Shown: positions 29,601-37,092 of the stretch, piece after piece
How positions within the stretch are numbered: the stretch's first letter is position 1
How the letters are laid out: the number at the start of each line of letters is the position of its first letter
DNA from: Pseudomonas sp. QS1027
Lineage (GTDB): Bacteria; Pseudomonadota; Gammaproteobacteria; Pseudomonadales; Pseudomonadaceae
DNA length: 64,000 nt
Direction of reading: 5' to 3'
Assembly (NCBI RefSeq): GCF_002814235.1
Contig: NZ_PHSU01000042.1
Coordinates: 116,684-180,683 of the forward strand
Position numbers and translations under genes: made by a program
The notes under the pieces: model-generated
Seen by the model: the letters and a program-made list of their open reading frames with translations, nothing else
What the model was told of the DNA's origin: nothing
Databases searched by the model: none

Positions 29601-29729
29601 GAGTCGTTCAAGTTCACCTCGGCCTTGCCGGTGCAGGTGCTCAAGGGCATGGCGCCGATCCTGACGCCTTACCTGCAACCGGGCAGCAACACCTTGTGCA
29701 CCGCGCAAAAGGTCGCGCAAACACCCTGA
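26613..29729 (+). CDS. Large class A penicillin-binding-protein-like enzyme
   Basis: 1038 residues. A basic cytoplasmic tail (KKPRKRRLWWR) and one membrane helix (about 40-60) precede a GT51 transglycosylase domain (LLFIENRELLD with catalytic Glu, then GGSTLATQLEKYRHS). The transpeptidase part has SxxK as STAK (LELGSTAKL), SxN as SIN (RESINLPFIR) and KTG in GGKTGTGDN. All three penicillin-binding motifs are present, so it should both polymerise and cross-link peptidoglycan. It is longer than PBP1a/1b and has an extended region between SxN and KTG. An ATG at 26628 is an alternative start. It is convergent with an NlpC/P60 hydrolase gene 16 bases away. Confidence 0.82.
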   Translation: MDESTMGALWQSDSSNTVAPANREDEAPLPKKPRKRRLWWRLFWLVLLIALVLLGFAASREMRSSKIQAREFSRLAADLGYSLEPGPSDSMLYPGDGPFDKRLGYSALGEFLPRLLKRNYLIEAQARFSPALLDYSQEGFFVPYKEKIQAGLSITDCRGGDVYHYDYPQQLYASFEAIPPLVVNSLLFIENRELLDPKQPEANPAVDWPRFGKAVLSQITKVLHIGGQTAGGSTLATQLEKYRHSPDGLTLSGGEKIRQMISASVRAYQGGPQTLEVRKDVVRDYLNSVPLSAVPGHGEVHGMAEGLRVWYGADFAQVNARLNSVASDPLSLSQRGLALREVLSLMIAQRRPSHYLARGRDELAELTDSHIRLLAQNAVIDGPLAAAALASKVTYRDWQQEPTIQPVESNKGISLARSRLSAMLDRPLYDLDRLDLSATSTLQSDLQSQASDYLKRLADPEFAKSLGLLGDHLLTPTSTQQVRYSFTLFELTPDSARVRVQTDSTDQPFDINEGSKLELGSTAKLRVLTSYLQIISELRDRYGDQSPAELKKASDQSQDPITRWAVDYLAQNSDRSLPKMLDAALNRQYSANPGESFFTGGGLHHFHNFRKEDNGRSPTLREALRESINLPFIRLMRDLVRYSTYQGPNNSAELLKDDSEPRRQEYLARFADREGTAFMLRFWKKYQNKTSQERLDTFLDGMHPTPIRLAAVHRYLLPNAPQAAFNAFVRAHLKTEKVTDERLAKLYKTYGPGTFDLPDQGFIAKVHPLDLWLLGYLLNNPQAHFSQVVAASEFERQEVYGWLFKSKHKSARDSRIRVMLEIEAFLDIHQRWQQVGYPFDHLVPSLATAIGSSGDRPAALAELVGIILNDGVRMPTLRIDSLHFAADTPYETRLVNDPSKGKRVMPSEVATALREALSQVVDAGTARRVSGSFKQPDGTPLAMGGKTGTGDNRIEAIGAGGRVLSSKSINRTATFVFYIGDHHFGTLTAFVPGRSAESFKFTSALPVQVLKGMAPILTPYLQPGSNTLCTAQKVAQTP

Positions 29730-29745
29730 CGACAGGAGAAGCGCC

Positions 29746-30267
29746 TCAACGGGTCGCGTGAAAACGCTTGGCGAGTGTGTAGCTCTTTTTCCAGTAGCTA
29801 TTGCTCAGCGAATCGATGCGTACCGTCTTGCCGCTGCGCGGCGAGTGAATGAATTTGTCCCCGCCGATATAGAGCCCGACATGATTGACGGTGTTCTGCC
29901 CATTACGTCGGAAGAACACCGCATCGCCGGGCTTGAGATTTTTTCGCTCGATGGTCCTGGCGTTGGAACGGCGCATGCCGACGGTAGTACGCGGCAACTT
30001 GATATCGGCCTCCTGCTGAAACAGATAGACCAGCAAGCCGCTGCAATCGAAGCCGTTGACCGACATCCCGCCCCACCGATAGGGCGTGCCGATCAATTCA
30101 TGGGCACGGCCAACGACATTGTCGATGGGTGCCGGCGCGGCCTTGGGCCGCAATCCCTTTAGTACCTTGGCCGATGAAACGGGCTTCGCCCCATCGAGAG
30201 CCGCGTGGGCCGACAGGAACAGGCCCGGTGACACCCACAGCAGCGCTCCGAACAAGAAACTGGGCAT
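29746..30267 (-). CDS. NlpC/P60 (C40) peptidoglycan endopeptidase
   Basis: 173 residues from the ATG at 30267, which opens a signal peptide (MPSFLFGALLWVSPGLFLSAHA); the frame extends further upstream but without a signal or family match. Catalytic Cys in NGFDCSGLLVYLF, His in NHVGLYIGG and the third residue in FIHSP define the C40 family, which cleaves stem peptides of peptidoglycan in the periplasm. Its GTPYRWGGMS stretch is the usual substrate-groove motif. The gene is convergent with the PBP-like gene. Confidence 0.88.
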   Translation of the reverse strand: MPSFLFGALLWVSPGLFLSAHAALDGAKPVSSAKVLKGLRPKAAPAPIDNVVGRAHELIGTPYRWGGMSVNGFDCSGLLVYLFQQEADIKLPRTTVGMRRSNARTIERKNLKPGDAVFFRRNGQNTVNHVGLYIGGDKFIHSPRSGKTVRIDSLSNSYWKKSYTLAKRFHATR

Positions 30268-30458
30268 GAATAAGTCCCGCCTTTTTGACACAAGGCGGCA
30301 TGGTAAAGAGCTGTCCCGACCTTGCTTAGAGTGCTTTTCTTCTATTGGCATAGGGGAAAACTCTAAGTAGGCACAGAAAATCCAACCAAACCCTGAAGGG
30401 CAAATGTGCACAAACGGGGCTTAACGTCCGTTCGTCATTTTTTCTTGCCGCCCAGATA

Positions 30459-30480
30459 AGATATATCTTAAGGTATATCT
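30459..30480. promoter_or_regulatory. Probable NfeR (PadR-type) operator
   Basis: A 22-bp AT-rich palindrome with arms AGATATATCTT and AGGTATATCT (two mismatches in the full dyad) lies 22 bases before the start of the PadR-type regulator gene, overlapping the likely promoter. Autoregulation by a dimeric winged-helix repressor is the natural reading. Confidence 0.65.
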
Positions 30481-30502
30481 TAACTAGACAGGAGAAAGAG
30501 AA

Positions 30503-31093
30503 ATGAGAGAGGAACACCCCCACCATCGTCACCATCCCCGGGAATTCGGCGATGGCCATGACGGCTTCGAACGTCGTCCCGGTCGCGAACGCGGCGGCCG
30601 CGGCCCGCGGGTCTTTGCCCCTGGCGACTTGAAGCTGTTGCTGCTGGCACTGATTGCCGAACAGCCCTGCCACGGCTACGACCTGATCCGCCAGATCGAA
30701 GGCATGTTCGACGGTGCCTACAGCCCGAGCCCCGGCGTGATCTACCCGACCCTGACCTTCCTCGAAGAAAGCGAAATGATCCTCGGCGACGCTGCGGCCG
30801 GGAAAAAGCGCTACAGCGTGACCGACGCCGGACGACAGTCCCTGGTCGAACAGGCCGTAGCCCTCGATGGCGTACGCATGCGCATCGATGTCAGCAAGCG
30901 TTCGCTGCGCGGTCATGAACGACCGCTGGAAATCCACGAGGCGGTGCACAACCTGCGCCACGCCCTGCAACTGCACAACGGCCGCTGGAGCCCGGAAGAA
31001 ATCCTTCGGGTTCGCGATCTGCTGAACAACACCGCCAAGGCCATCGTCGATGGGCCTGTATCCGCTCCATCCTGCTCGGAGAAACCGGAATGA
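30503..31093 (+). CDS. nfeR: PadR-family metal-responsive repressor, NfeR (YqjI)-like
   Basis: 196 residues, GGAG upstream. The first 30 residues are His/Asp/Glu/Arg-rich (EEHPHHRHHPREFGDGHD), a likely metal-binding tail. A PadR winged helix follows (LKLLLLALIAEQPCHGYDLI, SPGVIYPTLTFLEESEMI), then a C-terminal helical domain. E. coli YqjI/NfeR has the same His-rich extension, senses nickel and represses the ferric reductase gene yqjH/nfeF. The same pairing is seen here with an ATGA overlap, but as an operon instead of divergently. A 22-bp palindrome precedes the gene. Confidence 0.84.
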   Translation: MREEHPHHRHHPREFGDGHDGFERRPGRERGGRGPRVFAPGDLKLLLLALIAEQPCHGYDLIRQIEGMFDGAYSPSPGVIYPTLTFLEESEMILGDAAAGKKRYSVTDAGRQSLVEQAVALDGVRMRIDVSKRSLRGHERPLEIHEAVHNLRHALQLHNGRWSPEEILRVRDLLNNTAKAIVDGPVSAPSCSEKPE

Positions 31094-31872
31094 ATGCAGT
31101 CAATCAACAAGGGATTCATCGCGTCATGCACGAGATCAAGCGACGCCGCCTGGAGGTGTTGCGGGTCGTCGACCTTACGCCGCGCATGCGCCGTATTACC
31201 GTCGGCGGGCCGGAGCTGGCGGGCTTTATCAGCCTGGGCACGGACGACCATGTGAAAGTTTTTTTCCCACAGAACGCCGCCGAACAGGCCGCCCTGGAAA
31301 CGATGGTGCTGGGGGCCAAGGACAACGGCCCGATGCCCGCCATGCGTGACTACACCCCACGGCGTTATGACCTGGAAAGCGGCGAGCTGGACCTCGACTT
31401 CGTCCTCCACGGCGACGGCCCCGCCGCGACCTGGGCGGCCCAGGCCGTGCCCGGTCAGTTCCTCAATATCGGCGGCCCGCGGGGCTCGATGGTGGTGCCG
31501 GATATCTTCGACAGCTACCTGCTGATCGGCGACGAAACCGCACTGCCAGCCATTGCCCGACGCCTGGAAGGCCTGGCGGCCAATCGTCGGGCGCGAGTGG
31601 TGATCGAAGTGGAGAATGCCGGGGAGCAGCAGGAGCTGCAAAGCCCGGCGCAGGTCGAGGTGACCTGGGTGCGGCGCGATGCGCCGGAGCAGGATCTGCT
31701 GCACACCGTCGAACAGCTGGATATCCCCGAAGGCAGCCTGTATGCCTGGGTGGCGACCGAAGCGGCGCTGTCACGCAAGATCCGCAAGGTGCTACTGGGC
31801 AGCCATGGCTTGAACGAGGAATTCCTCAAGGCGGTCGGCTACTGGAAACTGGACAACAGCGCCGAGGAGTGA
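31090..31872 (+). CDS. nfeF: Siderophore-interacting ferric-chelate reductase, NfeF (YqjH)-like
   Basis: 260 residues of the SIP/ViuB flavoprotein family. FAD-binding region with MRDYTPRRYD (RxYS/T-type motif), then GPAATWAAQAVPGQFLNIGGPRG, then a NADPH-binding domain (YLLIGDETALPAIARRLEGL) and YAWVATEAALSRKIRKVLL near the end. The enzyme uses NADPH to reduce ferric siderophores in the cytoplasm and release iron. It is coupled to the nfeR-like gene by a four-base overlap, so both are controlled from the palindrome at 30459. Confidence 0.87.
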   Translation: MNAVNQQGIHRVMHEIKRRRLEVLRVVDLTPRMRRITVGGPELAGFISLGTDDHVKVFFPQNAAEQAALETMVLGAKDNGPMPAMRDYTPRRYDLESGELDLDFVLHGDGPAATWAAQAVPGQFLNIGGPRGSMVVPDIFDSYLLIGDETALPAIARRLEGLAANRRARVVIEVENAGEQQELQSPAQVEVTWVRRDAPEQDLLHTVEQLDIPEGSLYAWVATEAALSRKIRKVLLGSHGLNEEFLKAVGYWKLDNSAEE

Positions 31873-31902
31873 TTCACCCCACCACAAACAGCGGGAGCAG
31901 AG

Positions 31903-32556
31903 CTAACCTCTGCCCCGCCACCGATCCATCCCGATCAGCCCGCCCGACACCAGCAAAAACCCCAACAGAATCTGCCCGGCATTGATAAACACCTGTGGAT
32001 AACCCAACTTATCCACATCAAAAAAGGGATACGGGTACACCCCGATCAGATGTCCGCGCAGCAGTACATAAGCGAAATAGACCACGGGATAGATCGCCCA
32101 AGGCAACCCATCCCACCACCGCAAAGTGCCCTTCCTCACGCAGCACCACCAATAGACCACAAACAGCACCGGCATCACGTCGTGCAGCAACTCATCGGCC
32201 AGCCACTGAAACCCCTGGGGATGCCACAGATGGCGCAACAACAGGTTGTAGGCCAGCCCGACCACCACGATGCTCGCCGTCACCCCCGTCTGCACCGCCG
32301 GTTTGAGAAACCAGCGCCTGCCCGCTGAGTCCCGCGAAGTCACCGCACAGGTCAGCACCGTCGCCGCCAGGGTATTGGTCAGCACGGTGAAAAAACTGAA
32401 GAAGGTCACCAACGCGCCGATCAGGCTGGCCTCCACCTGCCAGCGAAAAATCAGCAGCAGATAAAGCTGGATCGTCAGCCCGCCCCAACCCAGCAACGCC
32501 GCTCCCGTCAGCAGGATCCGCCGCCAGCCGCCCGAGGTTTCCACAGCGCTGTGCAT
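31903..32556 (-). CDS. Pr6Pr-type membrane protein (paralogue 1)
   Basis: 217 residues from the ATG at 32556. Six hydrophobic helices. The signature blocks shared with the paralogues at 35299 and 36101 are FFTVLTNTLAA in helix 2, LADELLHDVMPVLFVVYWW in helix 4 and YPYPFFDVDKLGYPQVFINA before helix 6. The function is not established. Conserved Thr and His resemble the placement in AIG1/ADTRP lipid hydrolases, but that is a loose comparison. Unlike the other two copies it has no lux-box-like promoter; it follows a VF530-like gene closely and probably shares its transcript. Confidence 0.75.
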   Translation of the reverse strand: MHSAVETSGGWRRILLTGAALLGWGGLTIQLYLLLIFRWQVEASLIGALVTFFSFFTVLTNTLAATVLTCAVTSRDSAGRRWFLKPAVQTGVTASIVVVGLAYNLLLRHLWHPQGFQWLADELLHDVMPVLFVVYWWCCVRKGTLRWWDGLPWAIYPVVYFAYVLLRGHLIGVYPYPFFDVDKLGYPQVFINAGQILLGFLLVSGGLIGMDRWRGRG

Positions 32557-32573
32557 CGCTCTGGCTCCCGCGC

Positions 32574-32804
32574 TCACAGCTCGCGCTTGGTCCGCGCCAG
32601 CTTGATATAGAGGGCTTCGACCTTCTCCCGCGCCCAGGGAGTCTTGCGCAGGAACGTCAGGCTTGACTTGATGCTCGGGTCGCTCTTGAAGCAACGGATA
32701 TCGATGCGTTGCGCCAACCCTTCCCATTCGTAATGGGCCACCAGGGCATTGAGGATCTGCTCCAGGGTCACGCCGTGCAAAGGGTTGTTGTTCGATGCCG
32801 TCAT
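32574..32804 (-). CDS. VF530-family (DUF2132) small DNA-binding protein
   Basis: 76 residues with the family pattern NPLHGVTLEQILNALVAHYEWEGLA at the start, then RCFKSDPSIKSSLTFLRKTPWAREKVEALY. The family is known by structure and is proposed to bind DNA; its cellular role is unclear. It lies 17 bases upstream of the Pr6Pr paralogue on the same strand. Confidence 0.85.
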   Translation of the reverse strand: MTASNNNPLHGVTLEQILNALVAHYEWEGLAQRIDIRCFKSDPSIKSSLTFLRKTPWAREKVEALYIKLARTKREL

Positions 32805-32961
32805 GCCAGGCCTTCAGGTCAGGAAGTGGAAGAAGCCGCGCACCTTAGCCGAGCCTTGGGGCGGGGGGAAGAGTCACGGGCGAAGACAAGGCGTCCCGTA
32901 TCTGAAATGACCGTAAGACCGCTCTGATGCAGCACGCGAATTGCGCACGAACGACAGTCCC

Positions 32962-32992
32962 TGTAGGAGCCGGCCTGCTGGCGATCAATCGC
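32962..32992. repeat. Single REP element
   Basis: Starts TGTAGGAGCCGGCCTGCTGG and ends in a short GCGATCAATCGC palindrome. It is the same family as the paired element at 44915-45004, here as a solitary copy in the znuD upstream region. Confidence 0.75.
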
Positions 32993-33065
32993 AAGAACGC
33001 CCTCTGCCTCAAGTCTAGCGCTGCCACCGAAAACACTCGGGGTTTTGTTTTCCTGACAAAAAAGC

Positions 33066-33084
33066 TATGTTATGTCATAACATA
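33066..33084. promoter_or_regulatory. Zur-type operator upstream of znuD
   Basis: Perfect palindrome TATGTTATGTCATAACATA. It matches the general TGTTATAnnATAACA layout of zinc-uptake-regulator boxes and sits 95 bases before the receptor ATG. Inference: zinc-bound Zur represses the gene. Confidence 0.72.
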
Positions 33085-33178
33085 TGAGAAATATTAACAA
33101 TCACATCCATCTACCGTTCCAGCCTTTCATTTGACTCAAGGCGCTCTATTTCGCGCCCCGCTTGCCAAGGAAGCATCG

Positions 33179-35200
33179 ATGTCCCTCTCCTCTCCCCTGC
33201 GTTCTCACCTGACACCGCTGGCCGCCGCCTTGCTGATGGCCTCCCCGGCCCATGCCCTGGACTTGCAACCCCAGGTCATCACCGGCAATCCGCTGGGCAG
33301 CCAACAACTCGCCTCCCCCAGCACCGTACTGGAAGGCGATGACCTGACCCTGCAACAGCAAGGCAGCCTTGGCGAAACCCTGAACAAGCAACCTGGCGTG
33401 TCGTCCTCGTATTTCGGTCCGGGGGCCAGCCGGCCGATCATTCGTGGCCAGGACGGCGATCGCATCCGCCTGCTGCGCAATGGCGTCGGCGCGCTGGATG
33501 CCTCGGCGCTGTCCTACGACCACGCCGTGCCGCTGGACCCGGTCAATGTCGAACGGATTGAAATCGTCCGCGGCCCGGCCGCCCTGCTCTATGGCGGCAG
33601 CGCCATCGGCGGCGTGGTCAATACCTTCGACAACCGCATCCCCACCACCGCCATCGACGGTATCCATGGGGCCGGGGAGTTGCGCTACGGCGGTGCCGAC
33701 ACCACCCGCAGCAGCGCCGGCAAGCTGGAAGCCGGTGACGGCACCTTCGCCTTGCACCTGGATGCCAGTGCCCGCGAGTTCAACGACCTGCGCATTCCAG
33801 GTTTCGCCCGAGACCGCAACGCACCGGCCAGCGAAGAGGCCGATCAACGCAAGGGACGCCTGGGCAACAGTGACGGGCGCCAGGATGGCGGCGCAATCGG
33901 CGGTTCCTACACCTGGGACGACGGCTACGCCGGCTTGTCCTACAGCAACTACGACTCCAACTACGGCTCCCCTGCCGAGCAGGACGTGCGTATTCGCATG
34001 CAGCAGGACCATTACGCCTTCGCCTCTGAAATCCGCAACCTGCAAGGCCCCTTCAGCTCGGTGAAACTCGATGCCGGCTACACCGAGTACAAGCACAGCG
34101 AGATCGAGGACGGGCAAGTCGGCACCACCTTCAAGAACAAGGGTTACGAAGCGCGGGTCGAAGCCCGGCACCTGCCCATCGGTCCGTTCAACGGGGTGAT
34201 CGGCGCACAGGTCAGTCGCAACGAGTTCTCGGCACTGGGCGAAGAAGCCTTCGTGCCACAGACCGACACCAACACTGGCGCGCTGTTTCTGCTGGAAGAA
34301 TTAAAGGCCAGCGAGCGCCTGACCTTCAGCCTCGGCGGCCGCCTGGAACATACGAGCATCGACCCCAACGCCCAGGGCAACGAACGCTTCGCCGCCGACC
34401 GCTCCAGCAACTTCACCGCCGGCAGCCTGTCATCGGGCGCGATCTACAGCCTGACGCCGATCTGGTCCGTGGCCGCGACCCTGAACTACACCGAACGCGC
34501 GCCGACCTTCTACGAGCTGTACGCCAACGGCGCCCACGTGGCGACCGGCACCTATGAACTGGGCGACGCCAACCTGTCGAAGGAAAAAGCCGTGTCCAGC
34601 GACCTGGCCCTGCGCTTCGACAACGGCACCCACAAGGGCAGCGTCGGCGTGTTCTACAGCCACTTCTCCAACTACATCGGCCTGCTGGGCACCGGTCGCA
34701 CCCTCAACGACGAAGGTCAGGAAGACGCGGCCGGAATTCCCGAATACCGCTACTCCGGGGTACGCGCACGTTTCGCCGGTTTCGAGGCGCAGGATCACTG
34801 GAAACTTGGCGAAAGCGCCTACGGCAAATTTGCCTTGGAACTGTCCGGGGACTACACCCGAGCCACCAACCTCGACACCGGCGAGGCGCTGCCACGGATC
34901 GCTCCGTTGCGCCTGAACAGCGGCCTGCTGTGGGAGCTGGATCGCTGGCAAGCGCGGATCGACGTCGAGCATGCGGCGGGACAAGGGCGGGTGCCGGCCA
35001 ACGAGACCGGCACATCGGGATACACCACGTTCGGCGCCAGCGCCGGTTACCACTTCGACATCGGCAGCAGCCAGTGGCTGGCCTTCGTCAAGGGTGACAA
35101 CCTGACCAACCAGACCGTGCGCTACGCCAGTTCGATCCTGCGGGATATCGCGCCGGCGCCGGGGCGCAGCGTGGAGTTCGGGTTGCGTACCACGTTCTGA
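33179..35200 (+). CDS. znuD: TonB-dependent receptor, ZnuD-like (zinc)
   Basis: 673 residues from the ATG at 33179, preceded by AAGGA and starting a signal peptide (LTPLAAALLMASPAHA). Plug domain with GETLNKQPGVSSSYFGPGASRPIIRGQDGDRIRLL (continuous in the plug) and VERIEIVRGPAALLYGGSAIGGVVN, then a 22-strand-type barrel ending RSVEFGLRTTF with the C-terminal Phe of outer-membrane proteins. The plug pattern and length match ZnuD (PA0781 type), which imports zinc or haem with TonB energy. The Zur-like palindrome upstream supports zinc. In P. aeruginosa the homologue lies near asrA and icp, which are also in this window. Confidence 0.82.
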   Translation: MSLSSPLRSHLTPLAAALLMASPAHALDLQPQVITGNPLGSQQLASPSTVLEGDDLTLQQQGSLGETLNKQPGVSSSYFGPGASRPIIRGQDGDRIRLLRNGVGALDASALSYDHAVPLDPVNVERIEIVRGPAALLYGGSAIGGVVNTFDNRIPTTAIDGIHGAGELRYGGADTTRSSAGKLEAGDGTFALHLDASAREFNDLRIPGFARDRNAPASEEADQRKGRLGNSDGRQDGGAIGGSYTWDDGYAGLSYSNYDSNYGSPAEQDVRIRMQQDHYAFASEIRNLQGPFSSVKLDAGYTEYKHSEIEDGQVGTTFKNKGYEARVEARHLPIGPFNGVIGAQVSRNEFSALGEEAFVPQTDTNTGALFLLEELKASERLTFSLGGRLEHTSIDPNAQGNERFAADRSSNFTAGSLSSGAIYSLTPIWSVAATLNYTERAPTFYELYANGAHVATGTYELGDANLSKEKAVSSDLALRFDNGTHKGSVGVFYSHFSNYIGLLGTGRTLNDEGQEDAAGIPEYRYSGVRARFAGFEAQDHWKLGESAYGKFALELSGDYTRATNLDTGEALPRIAPLRLNSGLLWELDRWQARIDVEHAAGQGRVPANETGTSGYTTFGASAGYHFDIGSSQWLAFVKGDNLTNQTVRYASSILRDIAPAPGRSVEFGLRTTF

Positions 35201-35249
35201 AGCGCCTTGCGAAGGTCCGGTCCCACTGATCCTTCAGTTGGCCATGAAC

Positions 35250-35279
35250 AAGGCGGCCACCTCTCGGTGGCCGCCTTTT
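35250..35279. terminator. Bidirectional intrinsic terminator after znuD
   Basis: Twelve-base perfect stem AAGGCGGCCACC / GGTGGCCGCCTT with TCTC loop, then TT on the + strand and AA-rich on the other. It separates znuD from the convergent Pr6Pr gene ending at 35299. Confidence 0.85.
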
Positions 35280-35298
35280 CAAGAGACCGCTGCACGGA

Positions 35299-35952
35299 TC
35301 AGCCCTTGCCTTTCCAGCGATCCAATGCAACCAGCACCAGCGATATCACCACAAAGACCACCAGTACCATCAGCGCATTGATAAGCACCTGTGAATAACC
35401 CAGTTGGCCCACGTCGATAAAGGGATAAGGATAGGAGCCGACAAAGTAACCACGCACCAGGGCGTAAACGAAATAGACCGCCGGATAGATCAGCCACGGC
35501 CACACATCGCTCCATTGCAGGGTGCCCTTGGGCACGCAGAACCACCAATAGATCACAAACAGCACCGGCATCACGTCGTGCAGCAACTCGTCGGCCACCC
35601 ACTGCAGGCCCTCGGGATTCCAGGTATTGCGCAGCAGCAGGCTGTACGCCAGCCCGACCAGCACAATGGCGGCGGCTACACCAGTCTGTACCGTGGGTTT
35701 GAGAAAAAACCGCCGCAGCGGCGAATCCCCTGATGTGGCCGCGCAGGTCAGCACGATCGCCACCAGGATATTGGTCAACACCGTGAAGTAGCTAAAGAAG
35801 ATATCCACCCCGCCCAACAGGCTCTTGTCGCCCTGCCAGCGTGACATCAGGATCACGTAAAGCTGGAGGATCAGGGCAAACCATCCCAGCACTGCCGCGA
35901 TTTTCACCGCAATACCGCCCACGCTTTGCGTTAACACCATCTCGTCGCTCAT
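35299..35952 (-). CDS. Pr6Pr-type membrane protein (paralogue 2)
   Basis: 217 residues with AGGAGCCAGGTC before the ATG. Six membrane helices and the shared blocks FFSYFTVLTNILVAIVLTC, VADELLHDVMPVLFVIYWWFC and YPYPFIDVGQLGYSQVLINA. The leader is nearly the same as that of paralogue 3, including the lux-box-like operator at 36066, so the gene and its promoter were duplicated together. Function unknown; likely a membrane enzyme or sensor acting on lipids or small hydrophobic molecules (inference from the AIG1-like Thr/His layout). Confidence 0.78.
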   Translation of the reverse strand: MSDEMVLTQSVGGIAVKIAAVLGWFALILQLYVILMSRWQGDKSLLGGVDIFFSYFTVLTNILVAIVLTCAATSGDSPLRRFFLKPTVQTGVAAAIVLVGLAYSLLLRNTWNPEGLQWVADELLHDVMPVLFVIYWWFCVPKGTLQWSDVWPWLIYPAVYFVYALVRGYFVGSYPYPFIDVGQLGYSQVLINALMVLVVFVVISLVLVALDRWKGKG

Positions 35953-36036
35953 GACCTGGCTCCTGGCTACGCGGCACCTGCGACGGCAAAGCCCCCATCG
36001 ATTGGGCGCTTATAAACAGGCTGTCTGTTGAGCAAG

Positions 36037-36081
36037 ACCCTAGAAGAATGCAGGACAAGACTCTACTGTCAGAAATGACAG
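36037..36081 (-). promoter_or_regulatory. Lux-box-like operator with promoter (site G) for Pr6Pr paralogue 2
   Basis: Perfect dyad CTGTCAGAAATGACAG (36066-36081), then on the minus strand TAGAGT as -35 (36060-36065), a 17-bp spacer and TAGGGT as -10 (36037-36042). It lies about 85 bases before the ATG at 35952. Confidence 0.65.
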
Positions 36082-36100
36082 TCCTGACCAACGGTCACCA

Positions 36101-36742
36101 TCAGCGCCGGCCTCGCCAGCGATCCACGGCAATCAGCAGCACCGACAACAGCACGAATGCCAACACCACCCTCCCGGCATTGATAAACATCTGGGGATAA
36201 CCCAGCTCGCCCACATCGATGAAGTCATAAGGGTAGGCGCCGATCAGGTATCCGCGCAGCAGCAGGTAAGCGCAGTAGACCAGCAGATAGATCAGCCATG
36301 GCAGCGCATCCCGCCATGACAAGCGTCCCCTTGGCACACAGAACCACCAATAGAGCAAAAACAGCACCGGCATCACATCGTGCATCAACTCATCGGGGAC
36401 CCACTGGAACTCCTGGAAACTCAACGGAACGCGCAACAGCAGGTTGTACACCAGGGCGACCAGAATCATGCCGACCGCCGCGCCGCCCTGAACCGAGGGC
36501 TGGAGAAAGAAACGCCGCAGGGTCGAATCACCTGAGGTCGCCACGCAGGTCAACACCAACGCCGCCAGGATATTGATCAGCACCGTGAGGTAACTGAAGA
36601 AGACGTCCAGCCCACCCAACAGGCTCCCCGCGGCCTGACAGTTCTGGTAGAGCTGGATGCCCAATGTCACCCAGCCCAGCAGTGCCACGCCCTTCAAGGC
36701 TCCCCCACGCCAGCCTTGCATCAAAACCCTGTCATGGCTCAT
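36101..36742 (-). CDS. Pr6Pr-type membrane protein (paralogue 3)
   Basis: 213 residues from the ATG at 36742, which has AGGAGCCAAGGTC upstream like paralogue 2; a longer frame to 36781 lacks a ribosome-binding site. Shared blocks: FFSYLTVLINILAALVLTC, VPDELMHDVMPVLFLLYWWFC, YPYDFIDVGELGYPQMFINA. The second-helix T-N of the other copies reads I-N here. Tandem with paralogue 2 and driven by its own copy of the operator-promoter block. Confidence 0.78.
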   Translation of the reverse strand: MSHDRVLMQGWRGGALKGVALLGWVTLGIQLYQNCQAAGSLLGGLDVFFSYLTVLINILAALVLTCVATSGDSTLRRFFLQPSVQGGAAVGMILVALVYNLLLRVPLSFQEFQWVPDELMHDVMPVLFLLYWWFCVPRGRLSWRDALPWLIYLLVYCAYLLLRGYLIGAYPYDFIDVGELGYPQMFINAGRVVLAFVLLSVLLIAVDRWRGRR

Positions 36743-36831
36743 GACCTTGGCTCCTGACTCGCGCAACCTCCGAGTTCTCAAAGACCCTTATCGGTTAAGC
36801 ACTCGATACAACGCGGGGCCTGCTGAGCATG

Positions 36832-36876
36832 ACCCTAGAAGAACGCGAGACAAGGCTCTACTGTCAGAAATGACAG
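36832..36876 (-). promoter_or_regulatory. Lux-box-like operator with promoter (site H) for Pr6Pr paralogue 3
   Basis: Perfect dyad CTGTCAGAAATGACAG (36861-36876). On the minus strand -35 TAGAGC (36855-36860), 17-bp spacer, -10 TAGGGT (36832-36837). About 90 bases before the ATG at 36742. Confidence 0.65.
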
Positions 36877-37092
36877 TTCTGACCAACGGCAGCCCCGCTC
36901 GCAAGCGCTTTGAAAAAACACTACCGACGAATGAGGCTGATACGGTGCGTTAACAGTCCCTGAAAAGGCCTGATGGATCCCCCTCGAATGCGACTTTGCT
37001 CTTTCATTCGTATGAAGTTTCCTAGAAAATCCTGACCGCTTGCGCCTGCCAAAACACGTGACTAGTCTTCGTTGGTCACTGCCAATTCAGTG

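Noticed and set aside
30325..30366. CTTAGAGT ... ACTCTAAG inverted repeat upstream of the NlpC/P60 gene.
   Set aside because: Short stem with a long loop and no clear relation to a promoter or terminator; chance cannot be excluded.
36877..37092. A gene in the spacer between operator H and the structured leader.
   Set aside because: Only short frames without ribosome-binding sites; nothing supportable.
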